Positions 26,684 to 35,795 are shown, counted from the first letter of the stretch. The stretch: 38,117 nt of DNA from an uncultured Burkholderiales bacterium (GCA_903916355.1 CAIWWN010000272.1:1-38117), one strand, 5' to 3'. Translations and numbers: made by a program. The notes: generated by a model from the sequence alone, not told the origin.

Positions 26684-28288
26684 TTATCTTCTAAACATCG
26701 CCAGCATGCGCTGGGTGACGGCAAAGCCGCCAAACATGTTGATGGCGGTGAGCACCAGGGCCAAAGCGGCCAGAATGCCGATCAGCGTGTTGGGCCGACC
26801 GGCCGCGTTGGCCATGGGCGAAATCTGTACCAGGGCGCCGATGGCGATGATGGAGCTGATCGCGTTGGTCACGCTCATGAGCGGGGTGTGCAGCGCGGGT
26901 TTGACGTTCCAAACCACCATGTAACCCACAAAACAGGCCAAAACAAACACCGTGAAGTGCGACAGGAATGCCGCAGGCGCATAGGCACCGACCAGCACCA
27001 ACAGCACAGCAGCTGCCGCCGACACGATCAGCAGCTGACCCACGGGCATGGGGCCCGATGGCTCGCCGTGGCCGTGGCCTTTTTTAGCGGCAGGCGCCGC
27101 TGCAGGCTTGGGTGCGGGCTTGGGGGCCACCACCAGCGGCGGCGCAGGCCAGGTGATCTCGCCGTCCTTGATGACCGTCAGGCCCCGAATGGCGTCGTCT
27201 TGCATGTTGACGTTGATGATGCCGTCTTTGGTCTTGCACAGCTCTTCCGTCAGGCGGAACAGGTTGGTGCCATACAGCGTGGACGACTGGCGTGCCATGC
27301 GCGAGGCCAGATCGGTGTAGCCGACGATGGTCACGCCGTGCTTGACCACCGCCTTGCCGGGTTCGGTCAGCTCGCAGTTGCCGCCTTGCTCGGCAGCCAT
27401 GTCCACGATCACGCTGCCGGGCTTCATGCTTTGCACCATCGCGGCGGTGATCAGCTTGGGCGCGGGTTTGCCGGGAATCAGCGCGGTGGTGATGATGATG
27501 TCGCACTCTTGGGCTTGCTGCGCGTACATCTTGCGCTGCGCGGCTTGGAAGCCTTCGCTCATGACTTTGGCGTAACCGCCGCCGCCCGAACCTTCTTCTT
27601 CGTAATCGACCTTGACGAACTCGCCGCCCAGTGACACGACCTGGTCGGCCACTTCGGCGCGGGTGTCATTGGCGCGCACGATGGCGCCCAAGCTGGCGGC
27701 CGCGCCAATGGCAGCCAAACCGGCCACACCGGCACCGGCAATGAACACCTTGGCCGGGGGCACCTTGCCTGCGGCCGTGATCTGGCCGTTGAAGAAACGG
27801 CCAAAGGCATTGGCCGCCTCCACCACGGCACGGTAGCCAGTGACACCGGCCATGGAAGTCAAGGCGTCCATCTTTTGGGCGCGGCTGAGTGTGCGCGGCA
27901 GCGCGTCGATCGACAAGGCCGTCACCTGTTTGTCTGCCAACTGCTGCATCAACTCGGGGTTTTGGGCGGGCCACAAAAAGCCAATCAGGGTTTGGCCTGG
28001 GTGCATCAGCGCCACCTCGTCCTGCGCAGGGGCGCGCACCTTGAAGACGATGTCACAGCCGCTCCACAGCGCAGCGGCGTTGGGGGCAATGGTGGCACCT
28101 GCTTCGACATAGGCCGCGTCTGACAGGTCGGCAAAATCGCCAGCGCCTTGTTCGACGACCACAGCAAAACCGAGTTTGATCAGTTTGGTCACCGCATCGG
28201 GGACTGTGGCTACCCGTTTTTCTCCGGGAAAAATCTCTTTGGGCACGCCAATGCGCTGTGGCGTGGCGGCGGTATCGCCTGATTGCAT
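26684..28288 (-). CDS. pntA: NAD(P) transhydrogenase subunit alpha
   Basis: PntA carries the NAD(H)-binding domain dI and the first membrane helices of dII in one 534-residue chain, as in E. coli, not split into PntAA/PntAB as in many alphaproteobacteria. It shows [20 protein letters not shown], the NAD Rossmann [24 protein letters not shown], and [25 protein letters not shown] Pro/Ala/Lys linker ([21 protein letters not shown]) joins dI to three or four helices at the end. GAGGAG lies before ATG 28288; the longer frame to 28324 is not needed. The 214-bp gap to the divergent NUDIX gene holds its promoter; I cannot place it with confidence. Confidence 0.96.
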   Translation of the reverse strand: MQSGDTAATPQRIGVPKEIFPGEKRVATVPDAVTKLIKLGFAVVVEQGAGDFADLSDAAYVEAGATIAPNAAALWSGCDIVFKVRAPAQDEVALMHPGQTLIGFLWPAQNPELMQQLADKQVTALSIDALPRTLSRAQKMDALTSMAGVTGYRAVVEAANAFGRFFNGQITAAGKVPPAKVFIAGAGVAGLAAIGAAASLGAIVRANDTRAEVADQVVSLGGEFVKVDYEEEGSGGGGYAKVMSEGFQAAQRKMYAQQAQECDIIITTALIPGKPAPKLITAAMVQSMKPGSVIVDMAAEQGGNCELTEPGKAVVKHGVTIVGYTDLASRMARQSSTLYGTNLFRLTEELCKTKDGIINVNMQDDAIRGLTVIKDGEITWPAPPLVVAPKPAPKPAAAPAAKKGHGHGEPSGPMPVGQLLIVSAAAAVLLVLVGAYAPAAFLSHFTVFVLACFVGYMVVWNVKPALHTPLMSVTNAISSIIAIGALVQISPMANAAGRPNTLIGILAALALVLTAINMFGGFAVTQRMLAMFRR

Positions 28289-28489
28289 GTTTGTCTCCTC
28301 GCTCGATACACAAAAAATAACCAATTCTCCAGCTTAACCGATGTCGAGGTTTGACAGGCATGGGCAAACTTTCTTCTGACACGAAAAAATGCACGCACCC
28401 AGCATCGTCAATGTCTAACGCATAGCGAAAAACACCCCCGCTTTGGAATGAAAAATCCCAAAAATTGTGCCCGAATCCAGGCAGTCATC

Positions 28490-28495
28490 GATAAT
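28490..28495 (+). promoter_or_regulatory. -10 box close to the NUDIX start (leaderless transcript?)
   Basis: GATAAT ends seven bases before ATG 28503, so transcription from it would begin at or next to the start codon. A TTGTGC at 28465-28470 is 19 bp upstream. No ribosome site is visible before this ATG, consistent with a leaderless mRNA. Confidence 0.35.
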
Positions 28496-28502
28496 CCAGC
28501 CC

Positions 28503-28988
28503 ATGGATACCCGATGGAAACCCAATGTCACGGTCGCTGCCATCATTGCGCAGGACGGCCGCTATCTGCTGATTGAAGAGCACACCCCAGAAGGCCTGCG
28601 CCTGAACAACCCGGCTGGGCATTTGGATCCTTTGGAGTCCTTGGCCGATGCCTGCAAACGGGAAGCCTTGGAGGAAACCACGTGCACTTTTGAGCCCGAA
28701 GCCCTGGTGGGCGTGTACCTGTCGCGCTTTCAAAGACCCGCCACAGGGGAAGACATCACCTACGTGCGTTTTGCGTTTTGCGGCAAGGTCGGCCCCGCCA
28801 ACCCGGCTTTGCAGTTGGACAACGGCATTGTGCGAACCCTGTGGATGACGCCCGACGAAATCCGGGCCAGTGCCCAGCGCCACCGCAGCCCCTTGGTGTT
28901 GCGCTGCATTGAAGATCATTTGGCAGGTCAGCGCTTCCCATTGGAAACGCTTTACACCGACACCTCTGTCACCCACTTCAAGCCCTGA
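28503..28988 (+). CDS. nudJ: NUDIX hydrolase (NudJ-like)
   Basis: This 161-residue protein is a NUDIX pyrophosphohydrolase. The NUDIX box is complete: GHLDPLESLADACKREALEET, fitting G-x5-E-x7-R-E-x2-E-E with all Mg-binding Glu present. The rest (TVAAIIAQDGRYLLIEEHT, LRLNNPAGHLD, and a C-terminal SPLVLRCIEDHLAG) resembles NudJ (YmfB), a thiamine-pyrophosphate/HMP-pyrophosphate and nucleotide phosphatase encoded beside mnmA in E. coli. Here mnmA is 4.7 kb away, on the far side of a minus-strand operon. ATG 28503 was chosen over 28467 for the match to NudJ N-termini. Confidence 0.85.
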   Translation: MDTRWKPNVTVAAIIAQDGRYLLIEEHTPEGLRLNNPAGHLDPLESLADACKREALEETTCTFEPEALVGVYLSRFQRPATGEDITYVRFAFCGKVGPANPALQLDNGIVRTLWMTPDEIRASAQRHRSPLVLRCIEDHLAGQRFPLETLYTDTSVTHFKP

Positions 28989-29019
28989 GTGGGAAGGCCT
29001 CGCGGCCCTGCAACGAAGT

Positions 29020-30549
29020 TCAAGGTGGCGTCACGGACAAGAGTTGCGCGGCATCCCAGCCCATGTCGTGAGCGAACTGGTTGGCCAACTGCTGATAGCC
29101 GGGCACGGTGAAATGAATCAAGTCCCGCGCCATCAGCGCAGGTGACTGGCGCGCCCAGCGGTATGCGCCGCCTTGTCCGCCCATGGCCTGCAACATGCTC
29201 CACGCCGTGCAGCCCTGCTGCTGCGCCACCGCGGTTTGAATCTGACCAATCTCTTCATGAATGCGGGTGTACTGCAACAGGTTTCGGGCGGGGCCGGGAC
29301 CGGTCTCGATCCCCGGCGAGGTCGGCGTGCTTTTGGCTTTGTATGGACCCGCTTTTTTGCCTGCTTTTTTCGTTTTTTTGTCACTCACAAGCTGCGCACT
29401 CGCCGGCAGGCGCTTCCACTTTTCCGAACGGCGCACCAGCACACCCCGGTCCCCCGGTGTGATCAACACACAAGCCGCGTCGGGGAACACGGAGCGCATG
29501 CGCTGCACCGATTCACGCAAACTGGCTTGGTAGGCCACTGCATCAAAAGGTTTGACATTGCCTTCGTTGGTGCCGAACTCCATCATCACCAAGTTGTAAG
29601 GCGTCTGCGTGAACCAGGCGCTCAGATAGTCGGTGGCCGCCAGCCGCCAGCCCGCCACGGTGGCGCCCGGGTAGCCGAACACATCCATTTGCAAAGCCGT
29701 TTGGCTGGGCACTGGCAGCGCCAGACCCTGCAAGCGCAACTCGCCCGACACCAGCCGCAGACGAACGACCGACAAGGGCCCGTCCGCCGCCAACTCCAGC
29801 ACAGCAGGGCCGGGCACGCCCGACAACACCAGCTCCACCTCTTGGTCGCCATCCACACTCAACGCCAAGCGCACAGGGCTGGCGGTTTGTTGATACAGCA
29901 CACGCAGCTGCCGTGCCTCCGCCACACCCGCGGTATTGCGCAGATCCCAGGCCAAGGTGGCACCGGCTTGCGCGCTGAATAAATTCACCAAGCCTGGGCC
30001 GGGCGCTGCCGCGCTGGCGGCATTGGCGTGTGCCGGCTCGTAACGCCACTGCGGCGAGACACAGGTTTTGCGCAAAGGCAGACGCACACCGGGTCGGTTC
30101 ATGCTGGCCGGGATGAAGCCTGCACGAACTTGCTCGGGCGCAAGTTTGAGAATCTTCGCCAACTCTTGCGTGAAAAAACCTGCGGCCAAATGGCTGTCGC
30201 CCCAAATGGCGACCCGATACGGCTCACCGGGCCGGGCACGGCTCAACAGACCCGCGCCGGCTGGCAACCTGGCCGGGGGAAGCGGCATCGACGCTCCCGC
30301 CTCTTTCAAGGCGGCTTGCACTTCGTCATCGTCCGGCATTTCGCGCGGGTCCAGATCTGGCGCCGCTGCAGTGGACGCACCACGGGGCACCATGTCGCAT
30401 TGCAAGTCAGGCACTGCGGGGTGCGCAAACACCCGCAAGGTTGTCAATGCCGGAGTGCCCACAGCGGGGGCGGCCACGGCGCAACCCAGGGTCAAAGCCC
30501 AGGTCAGTAGCCCAACGCTCAGGCGCTTGTCTGGTCGATTCCATCTCAT
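29020..30549 (-). CDS. Secreted SGNH hydrolase with inserted beta domain (Ape1-like layout)
   Basis: This 509-residue protein has a signal peptide (hydrophobic residues 9-27, then VAAPA) and a complete SGNH set: block I WGDSH (116-120, Ser119), block II Gly in GYPGA (292-296), block III GTNEG (326-330), and block V DLIH (Asp476, His479). About residues 175-285, between blocks I and II, form a separate beta-rich domain. Ape1 of Neisseria, a peptidoglycan O-acetyl esterase, has a CBM35 domain inserted at the same relative place. A Lys-rich segment (390-406) is unusual. It starts by a 4-base ATGA overlap with the gene before it, so it is the last gene of the operon. Esterase and O-acetyltransferase are both possible. 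Confidence 0.75.
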   Translation of the reverse strand: MRWNRPDKRLSVGLLTWALTLGCAVAAPAVGTPALTTLRVFAHPAVPDLQCDMVPRGASTAAAPDLDPREMPDDDEVQAALKEAGASMPLPPARLPAGAGLLSRARPGEPYRVAIWGDSHLAAGFFTQELAKILKLAPEQVRAGFIPASMNRPGVRLPLRKTCVSPQWRYEPAHANAASAAAPGPGLVNLFSAQAGATLAWDLRNTAGVAEARQLRVLYQQTASPVRLALSVDGDQEVELVLSGVPGPAVLELAADGPLSVVRLRLVSGELRLQGLALPVPSQTALQMDVFGYPGATVAGWRLAATDYLSAWFTQTPYNLVMMEFGTNEGNVKPFDAVAYQASLRESVQRMRSVFPDAACVLITPGDRGVLVRRSEKWKRLPASAQLVSDKKTKKAGKKAGPYKAKSTPTSPGIETGPGPARNLLQYTRIHEEIGQIQTAVAQQQGCTAWSMLQAMGGQGGAYRWARQSPALMARDLIHFTVPGYQQLANQFAHDMGWDAAQLLSVTPP

Positions 30550-31484
30550 GGTTGATCCGCTTTCTCAATGTGTTGCACCAGCGCTTGGGTGATTTTGTGC
30601 AATCCCGCAGGTGTGAAATGGGTGCCGTCTTCGGTTCGCAAACTGACCGATTGACCGGTCGCATCGCGTTGGTATTTTTGGAAGGGCAAAGAGGCCACAC
30701 CGATCAAAGGCTCGATCGACAGATAGTCAGTACCAAAGGCTTGGGCGCGGTCGTGAAACACATGGTTCAATACCACCACACCACGCTGCAAACGGTCCTC
30801 GCGCATGGCGGGCAAACCCACCCAGATCACGCGCACCTGGCGCTGCACCGCATGGGCCAAAATCTCGTCCACGCGTGCCGCGTAATTCTCCAGCCACGGC
30901 GGGGTGGCAAACGACACCCGTTTGTCAGGCAAAAACATATCGCGCGGATCGTTCGGTCCTAAAAAAATAACCACCCAAGTCAGTTGCTGCGACGCGATGG
31001 TTTGGGCAATGGTGTGCGGCCAGTCAAAGTAGCGCCGCGCCGTCAAGCCCGTGCTTTGTTTGCTCAGATCGGTCATCTGCCAATCGGGGTGCGCCTGCCT
31101 CAACTCACGCATCACAAAAGGCGCCACACCTTGCATCATCGAGTCGCCAGCAAACAAAATTCTTTGCGGCCCGGGCAGGGCTTTTTGCACAGCAATCGTG
31201 GGCCAGAACTCACCAGCAGGCAAGGCCTTTAGCGGCAGGCGCAGGGGCTGTGGGGCTTGTCCGTCTTGAGATGGACCCTGCAGGGTAGAGCCCGCATCGC
31301 GCCCCAGCCAGAGGCCCAACTGGCGCGAAGGAGCGAACGCGGCCTCAGGCAGCACCGCCTGCAAACGCCATTGCCAGCGCGCGTCCAAGTAAGTGTCCAG
31401 CGAATCCAGCCACAGCGCGGTGTTGAGCAGGCCGGCCGCGATCAGCATCCAGCCCAACTGGCGAACAGTCAAAGTGCGGGTCAT
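30546..31484 (-). CDS. Membrane-anchored SGNH protein (DUF459-like)
   Basis: From ATG 31484 this 312-residue protein has one N-terminal membrane helix (about 9-27) and a periplasmic SGNH domain: GDSMMQG (113-119, Ser115), the DLSKQSTGLTARRYFDWP stretch typical of the DUF459 group, GPND (176-179), and DGTH (286-289). The catalytic Ser, Asn, Asp and His are all present. Its ATG is two bases after the MBOAT stop (TGAGCATG), so translation is coupled. The frame is open to 31913, but that part is the antisense-like overlap with the MBOAT gene and is not used. Proteins of this type often work with MBOAT acyltransferases as the second step of transfer to a periplasmic glycan (as PatB or AlgJ/AlgX do). 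Confidence 0.75.
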   Translation of the reverse strand: MTRTLTVRQLGWMLIAAGLLNTALWLDSLDTYLDARWQWRLQAVLPEAAFAPSRQLGLWLGRDAGSTLQGPSQDGQAPQPLRLPLKALPAGEFWPTIAVQKALPGPQRILFAGDSMMQGVAPFVMRELRQAHPDWQMTDLSKQSTGLTARRYFDWPHTIAQTIASQQLTWVVIFLGPNDPRDMFLPDKRVSFATPPWLENYAARVDEILAHAVQRQVRVIWVGLPAMREDRLQRGVVVLNHVFHDRAQAFGTDYLSIEPLIGVASLPFQKYQRDATGQSVSLRTEDGTHFTPAGLHKITQALVQHIEKADQP

Positions 31485-31486
31485 GC

Positions 31487-32887
31487 TCAAAACCGGTAGT
31501 AAATAAAACCCGGCACACCGCTCGGACCGAGCGCCACCACGCCAAAAATGCACAGGCTCAACACGGCGCCCACAGCCCAGGCCGGCGAAGCTTGCAGCCA
31601 CGTCACCACGCGCGTTTGCAGCGCCTGGGCATGACGGCTCAAGCTGAGAAACACCGCAACCAAAGCCAGCAGCATCAGCATCGCCCCGGGTGGGACTTGC
31701 CAAAACGCATGCTCGTTGGCGACCACGCTGTACAACATGCTGCAAGCGGCCTCCACCGACTCTGCGCGAAAAAAGACCCAGGCCAGCGCCACAAACAACA
31801 AGGTGAGTGTTTGCGAAAACCAGGCGGGCAAAGCCGGCCCTTGGGCGCGCTTGTACAGGTTGACCGCCACCACGCCCAATCCATGCAGCAAGCCCCAAAC
31901 CACAAACGTCCAATTCGGCCCGTGCCAGACGCCGCTGAGCACCATGCCGAACAGCACATTCGCTTGCGTGCGGGCAAAACCGAGGCGGTTGCCGCCCATC
32001 GGGATGTAGATGTAGTCACGAATGAAACTCGACAGGGACACATGCCAGCGCGTCCAAAAGTCTTGCAGGTTGCGCGCCAAATACGGCTGCCTGAAATTGA
32101 CCGGCAGCTCAAACCCCAAGAGCAGCGCCAAGCCGGTCACGATCAAGGTGTAGCCGCCAAAGTCCAACATGATTTGCAAGGTGTAGCCCACCATGGCCGC
32201 CAGCAAACTCAAACCCCCATACTGCTCTGGCGACTTGAACACCGGGTCCACCCAGGTGTCGGCCAGCCAAGTGGCAAAGACCAGTTTTTGCGCAGCGCCC
32301 AGCACGATGATGTACAGCGCCACCAGGGTCTCGCGCGGGCGTCCCGGGGTACCGGCATCGAGCTGCGCAAAAAAGCGCTCGGCCCGCAAAATCGGCCCGG
32401 CAAACAGCGTGGGCCAAAAGCACAGAAACAGCAGCACCTGCGGCAAGGGCCGCACCGCGCTCGGTTGTCTTCCCACCATCACCAAGTAAGTGATGGCCTG
32501 GAATGTCAAAAAAGAAATCCCCACCGGCGCCACCACATCCCACACGGGCAGCGCAGGATGAAAGCCCAAACCATTGAACACCGCCAGCAAGCTGGTGCGC
32601 AAAAATTCAGCATATTTGAAATAAGCCAGGCAACCGATGCTCAGCGTCAAAGCCACGCACCAGGGCAAGCGCTGGTGGGGTTGGCGTGCCAGCCACACCC
32701 CCAAGGCCGCCATGCCCAAGCTGTAGGCCAGCAGCTGCACCGCAAAAGTCCAGTCCCAGCTGGCATACAAAGCGTAGCCCGACAGCAAGAGCAGCGCGCG
32801 CTGCGCACGCGGGTGCGCGGCCAGCGCCCAGTACAACGGGAAAAACAGCAGGCACAGCCACGCAAATTCAGGCGAAACAAAACTCAT
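31487..32887 (-). CDS. MBOAT-family O-acyltransferase (AlgI/DltB/PatA-like)
   Basis: This 466-residue membrane protein has about a dozen hydrophobic segments and the AlgI/DltB motifs: FLTFQAITYLVMVGR, LDFGGYTLIVTGLALLLGF, FWTRWHVSLSSFIRDYIYIPMGGN, and LSGVWHGPNWTFVVWGLLHG with the catalytic His at about 322. Such proteins move acetyl (or D-alanyl) groups from the cytoplasm across the membrane for O-acylation of alginate, teichoic acid or peptidoglycan. It starts nine bases after the lytic transglycosylase gene and is coupled to the following SGNH gene. No alginate synthesis genes are near. Confidence 0.9.
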   Translation of the reverse strand: MSFVSPEFAWLCLLFFPLYWALAAHPRAQRALLLLSGYALYASWDWTFAVQLLAYSLGMAALGVWLARQPHQRLPWCVALTLSIGCLAYFKYAEFLRTSLLAVFNGLGFHPALPVWDVVAPVGISFLTFQAITYLVMVGRQPSAVRPLPQVLLFLCFWPTLFAGPILRAERFFAQLDAGTPGRPRETLVALYIIVLGAAQKLVFATWLADTWVDPVFKSPEQYGGLSLLAAMVGYTLQIMLDFGGYTLIVTGLALLLGFELPVNFRQPYLARNLQDFWTRWHVSLSSFIRDYIYIPMGGNRLGFARTQANVLFGMVLSGVWHGPNWTFVVWGLLHGLGVVAVNLYKRAQGPALPAWFSQTLTLLFVALAWVFFRAESVEAACSMLYSVVANEHAFWQVPPGAMLMLLALVAVFLSLSRHAQALQTRVVTWLQASPAWAVGAVLSLCIFGVVALGPSGVPGFIYYRF

Positions 32888-32896
32888 GCCGGCCTT

Positions 32897-33628
32897 TTAG
32901 GGGACGAGAACTTGCTGGCCTGCGGCCACCGCGTCCATGTGCGCCTGCTCGGCCCGGACTTTGGCGACATAGCCTTCACCGCCGTTCGCCGTGAGGTCGC
33001 CGCCCAAATAAAAGCGCAAGCCATCGTCTACATTGCCGCCTTTGAGCTTGATGGAATCAACCAACACGCTCACGCCCACACGCAAATTGGTGATCGGATC
33101 GAACGCCGCCAATTTGCCGCCAAATTCTTCGTAGCGCTGGGCATGCACTTTGGGCATCACCTGCATCAAACCCTGCGCGCCCACTTTGCTTTGGATGTAG
33201 GGATGAAAGTTGGACTCGATGGCCATCACCGCCAAGATCAAATGCGCGGGCAATTTGGACGACCGTGACAGCACATGCGCCTCGGCCACCAAAGCGGCCA
33301 AGGGCTCAGGGGCGACACGGTATTTTTGCGCCAGCCACTGCGCCACCAAAGCTTGCGAGCGGGGCAAGGATTTCAGATCGGTGGCAGTGACGCGTTCCAC
33401 GACATTTTCGGGCAACCACCACAGGCTCACATGGCGCTCGCGCAACCAGTTGTACACATAAGCCTCGCCCTCGGCCAGATAGTCGGGCCGCAGCGACAAC
33501 ACCAGCACCACCACGGTTACCAACAAGCCCACCATGGCCAGGCCACTGTGGGTCACGGTCAACACACCATGGCCCATGTCAGTGAGCAAGGTCTGCAGGC
33601 GGTTGCGAAATGGGGTGAGTTGAAACAT
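32897..33628 (-). CDS. Membrane-anchored lytic transglycosylase
   Basis: This 243-residue protein has one membrane helix near the N-terminus (about 27-47) and a C-terminal SLT domain in the periplasm: AVMAIESNFHPYIQSKVGAQGLMQVMP, with catalytic Glu138 and the GLMQ motif at 153-156, then the FDPITNLRVGVSVL helix and LRFYLGGDL in place of the usual YNxG. It cleaves peptidoglycan glycan strands to 1,6-anhydro-muropeptides. It is the first gene of a four-gene operon with the MBOAT and SGNH genes; O-acetylation of MurNAc blocks this enzyme class, which makes the pairing meaningful. Start ATG 33628. Confidence 0.88.
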   Translation of the reverse strand: MFQLTPFRNRLQTLLTDMGHGVLTVTHSGLAMVGLLVTVVVLVLSLRPDYLAEGEAYVYNWLRERHVSLWWLPENVVERVTATDLKSLPRSQALVAQWLAQKYRVAPEPLAALVAEAHVLSRSSKLPAHLILAVMAIESNFHPYIQSKVGAQGLMQVMPKVHAQRYEEFGGKLAAFDPITNLRVGVSVLVDSIKLKGGNVDDGLRFYLGGDLTANGGEGYVAKVRAEQAHMDAVAAGQQVLVP

Positions 33629-33687
33629 AGGCTTGCATGGATTTTAAGCGCTGGCCCTGTTTTCACGATGGATCCACTGGGGTTAGG

Positions 33688-33693
33688 GATAAT
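33688..33693 (+). promoter_or_regulatory. -10 box close to the mnmA start (leaderless transcript?)
   Basis: GATAAT ends six bases before ATG 33700. As at the NUDIX gene, transcription would start at or next to the ATG, and no ribosome site is visible. No convincing -35 is seen. Confidence 0.3.
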
Positions 33694-33699
33694 GGGCCC

Positions 33700-34818
33700 A
33701 TGACCCTCCAACGTGTCGTCGTCGGACTTTCCGGCGGCGTTGACTCCGCCGTGACCGCCCACCTGCTGAAACAGCAGGGCCATGAGGTGGTGGGCATCTT
33801 CATGAAAAACTGGGAAGACGATGACGACAGCGAATACTGCGCCTCGAACATCGACTTCGTGGACGCGGCCGCTGTGGCCGATGTGCTGGGCATTGAGATC
33901 GAACATGTCAACTTTGCCTCAGACTACAAAGACCGGGTGTTTGCCGAGTTTGTGCGCGAATACCAAGCCGGGCGCACACCCAACCCCGACATCTTGTGCA
34001 ACGCCGAGATCAAGTTCAAATCCTTTCTTGACCACGCCATGCGCTTGGGCGCGGAAAAAATCGCCACCGGACACTACGCTCGGGTTCGGCTCAATAGCGC
34101 CACCGGTCTGCATGAGCTGCTCAAAGGTCTGGACGAGAGCAAAGACCAAAGTTACTTTTTGCATCGACTCAATCAGGCGCAACTGTCCAAAACATTGTTC
34201 CCGATTGGCGAGTTGCACAAAACTGAGGTGCGGCGCATCGCCCAAGACATTGGCCTGCCCAACGCCAAGAAGAAAGACTCGACCGGCATTTGCTTTATTG
34301 GCGAGCGCCCCTTCAGAGAGTTCTTGAACCGCTACATCGCCAAAGAGCCGGGGCCAATCAAAGACCCGACCGGCCGCACCATCGGCCGGCATCAGGGCCT
34401 GAGTTTTTACACCCTGGGGCAACGCCAGGGCTTGGGCATTGGCGGTATCAAGGTCAAGGGGGCACAGCGGGGTGGCGGCGAGCACACGCCTTGGTTTGTG
34501 GCGCGCAAAGACATGGTGAACAACATCTTGTGGGTGGTGCAAGGGCATGACCACCCTTGGTTGCTGTCACCGCAGTTGCAGGCGGACGATGCCAGCTGGT
34601 GCGCAGGCGTGCCGCCTGAGCCCGGCACCTATGCGGCGAAAACCCGTTACCGCCAAAGCGATGCCGCTTGCTCTTTGAATGTGACGTCCAACAGCGCCTT
34701 CGCTTTGGACTTCGCCGAGGCCCAGTGGGCGGTGACACCCGGGCAAAGTGCCGTGCTGTACGACGGCGAGGTGTGCCTGGGCGGTGGCGTGATTTCGTCC
34801 GCCAGCGCCGCGCCATGA
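33700..34818 (+). CDS. mnmA: tRNA-specific 2-thiouridylase
   Basis: MnmA puts sulfur on U34 of tRNA for Lys, Glu and Gln. The 372-residue protein begins [18 protein letters not shown] with the PP-loop SGGVDS (11-16). The catalytic Cys pair is in [12 protein letters not shown] and in [12 protein letters not shown]. The Gly-rich [11 protein letters not shown] and a C-terminal beta-barrel ([18 protein letters not shown]) complete the family pattern. The upstream frame from 33637 is not needed. A LysR gene follows 19 bases later on the same strand. The hflD gene that follows mnmA in gammaproteobacteria is absent here. Confidence 0.96.
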   Translation: MTLQRVVVGLSGGVDSAVTAHLLKQQGHEVVGIFMKNWEDDDDSEYCASNIDFVDAAAVADVLGIEIEHVNFASDYKDRVFAEFVREYQAGRTPNPDILCNAEIKFKSFLDHAMRLGAEKIATGHYARVRLNSATGLHELLKGLDESKDQSYFLHRLNQAQLSKTLFPIGELHKTEVRRIAQDIGLPNAKKKDSTGICFIGERPFREFLNRYIAKEPGPIKDPTGRTIGRHQGLSFYTLGQRQGLGIGGIKVKGAQRGGGEHTPWFVARKDMVNNILWVVQGHDHPWLLSPQLQADDASWCAGVPPEPGTYAAKTRYRQSDAACSLNVTSNSAFALDFAEAQWAVTPGQSAVLYDGEVCLGGGVISSASAAP

Positions 34819-34837
34819 CCACGCGCCGGAGCGCCGC

Positions 34838-35743
34838 TTGAAAATTGACTTCGATGGCCTCCAGGCCTTTGTCTGCGTGGCCGAGTTCAGCAGCTTCGTC
34901 AAAGCCGCGCAGCAACTGCACCTGACGCAAACGGCACTGACCCGGCGCATCCAAAAGCTGGAGAGTCTGCTGGACACCCGGCTGCTCGACCGCACCACCC
35001 GCAAGGTCGAGCTCACCGCCACAGGACGCGATTTTTTGCCGCAAGCCCGGAACCTGGTGCTGGACGCGACCCGCACGCTGCAGCGCGTGCGCGACAAGAC
35101 GCTGGCCGGCGGCGGCCACTTCACGCTGGCGTGCGTGCCCTCGCTCACCACGCATGTGCTGCCGCAACTGATTCGTGCCTTTGCCCTGCAATGCCCAGGC
35201 AACACCTTGCGGTTGCTCGACGCCTCGTCGCATGACGTTCGCGCCGCCGTGCTCGACGGTCAAGCCGAGTTGGGCATCGCCATCAACGGTGAGCCCCATG
35301 CCGAGCTGCAAGAAATGGCACTGTTTGAAGATCCGCTGACCCTCTTGTGCCCCACACCGCACCCGCTACAGCACAAACGCACAGCGAGTTGGGCCGATCT
35401 GCAAGGCGTGGAGTTGATTGTGGTCAGCAGCTTCATGGCCACGCGCATGTTTTTAGACTATCAGCTGGGCCAGCGCGGCATCCGGCTCAGTGGCCACTAC
35501 GAAGTGCAACACCATGCCACCGCGATCAATTTGGTGGCGGCCGGTGTGGGCTGCGCGGTCCTGCCCTCGTCCACCTTTGAAAACGGCGACCGCCCCAATG
35601 TGGTGAAGATTCCGCTGACGGGCCCCGTGGTCAAACGGCGCGTAACCCTGCTGCGCCGCAAGCAGGCCAGCCTGTCGGCCGCGGCCGAAGGGTTTTACCA
35701 GCTGACGGCGAACCACTTTGGTAAACGCCGCGTCAGCCGGTAG
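34838..35743 (+). CDS. tcuR: LysR-family regulator, probable tcu regulator
   Basis: This 301-residue protein is a LysR-type regulator. The N-terminal helix-turn-helix is clear (FVKAAQQLHLTQTALTRRIQKLESLL... LLDRTTRKVELTATG, residues about 4-62) and a type 2 substrate-binding domain follows. TTG 34838 is chosen as start because GGAG lies six bases upstream and the protein then begins KIDFDGLQAFVCVAEF as usual. It directly precedes tcuA on the same strand, so by position it is the candidate tricarballylate-responsive regulator; the name is inference. It may be read through from mnmA (19-base gap). Confidence 0.85.
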   Translation: MKIDFDGLQAFVCVAEFSSFVKAAQQLHLTQTALTRRIQKLESLLDTRLLDRTTRKVELTATGRDFLPQARNLVLDATRTLQRVRDKTLAGGGHFTLACVPSLTTHVLPQLIRAFALQCPGNTLRLLDASSHDVRAAVLDGQAELGIAINGEPHAELQEMALFEDPLTLLCPTPHPLQHKRTASWADLQGVELIVVSSFMATRMFLDYQLGQRGIRLSGHYEVQHHATAINLVAAGVGCAVLPSSTFENGDRPNVVKIPLTGPVVKRRVTLLRRKQASLSAAAEGFYQLTANHFGKRRVSR

Positions 35744-35795
35744 TGCCACCCGTCATTGATGCGTCAAACGCAATAAATGAATCCAATATTTCATT

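Noticed and set aside
25404-27634. Long plus-strand ORFs (419 and 335 residues) opposite pntB and pntA
   Set aside because: Low-complexity His/Gly/Arg composition, antisense to well-conserved transhydrogenase genes.
28332-28352. GTTTG...CAAAC inverted repeat upstream of pntA as an operator
   Set aside because: Only the outer five bases are complementary; too weak to call.
31592-33268. 558-residue plus-strand ORF opposite the MBOAT and transglycosylase genes
   Set aside because: Rich in His/Gln/Arg with no domain pattern, typical of the antisense of a GC-rich membrane protein gene; the opposite strand has clear motifs.
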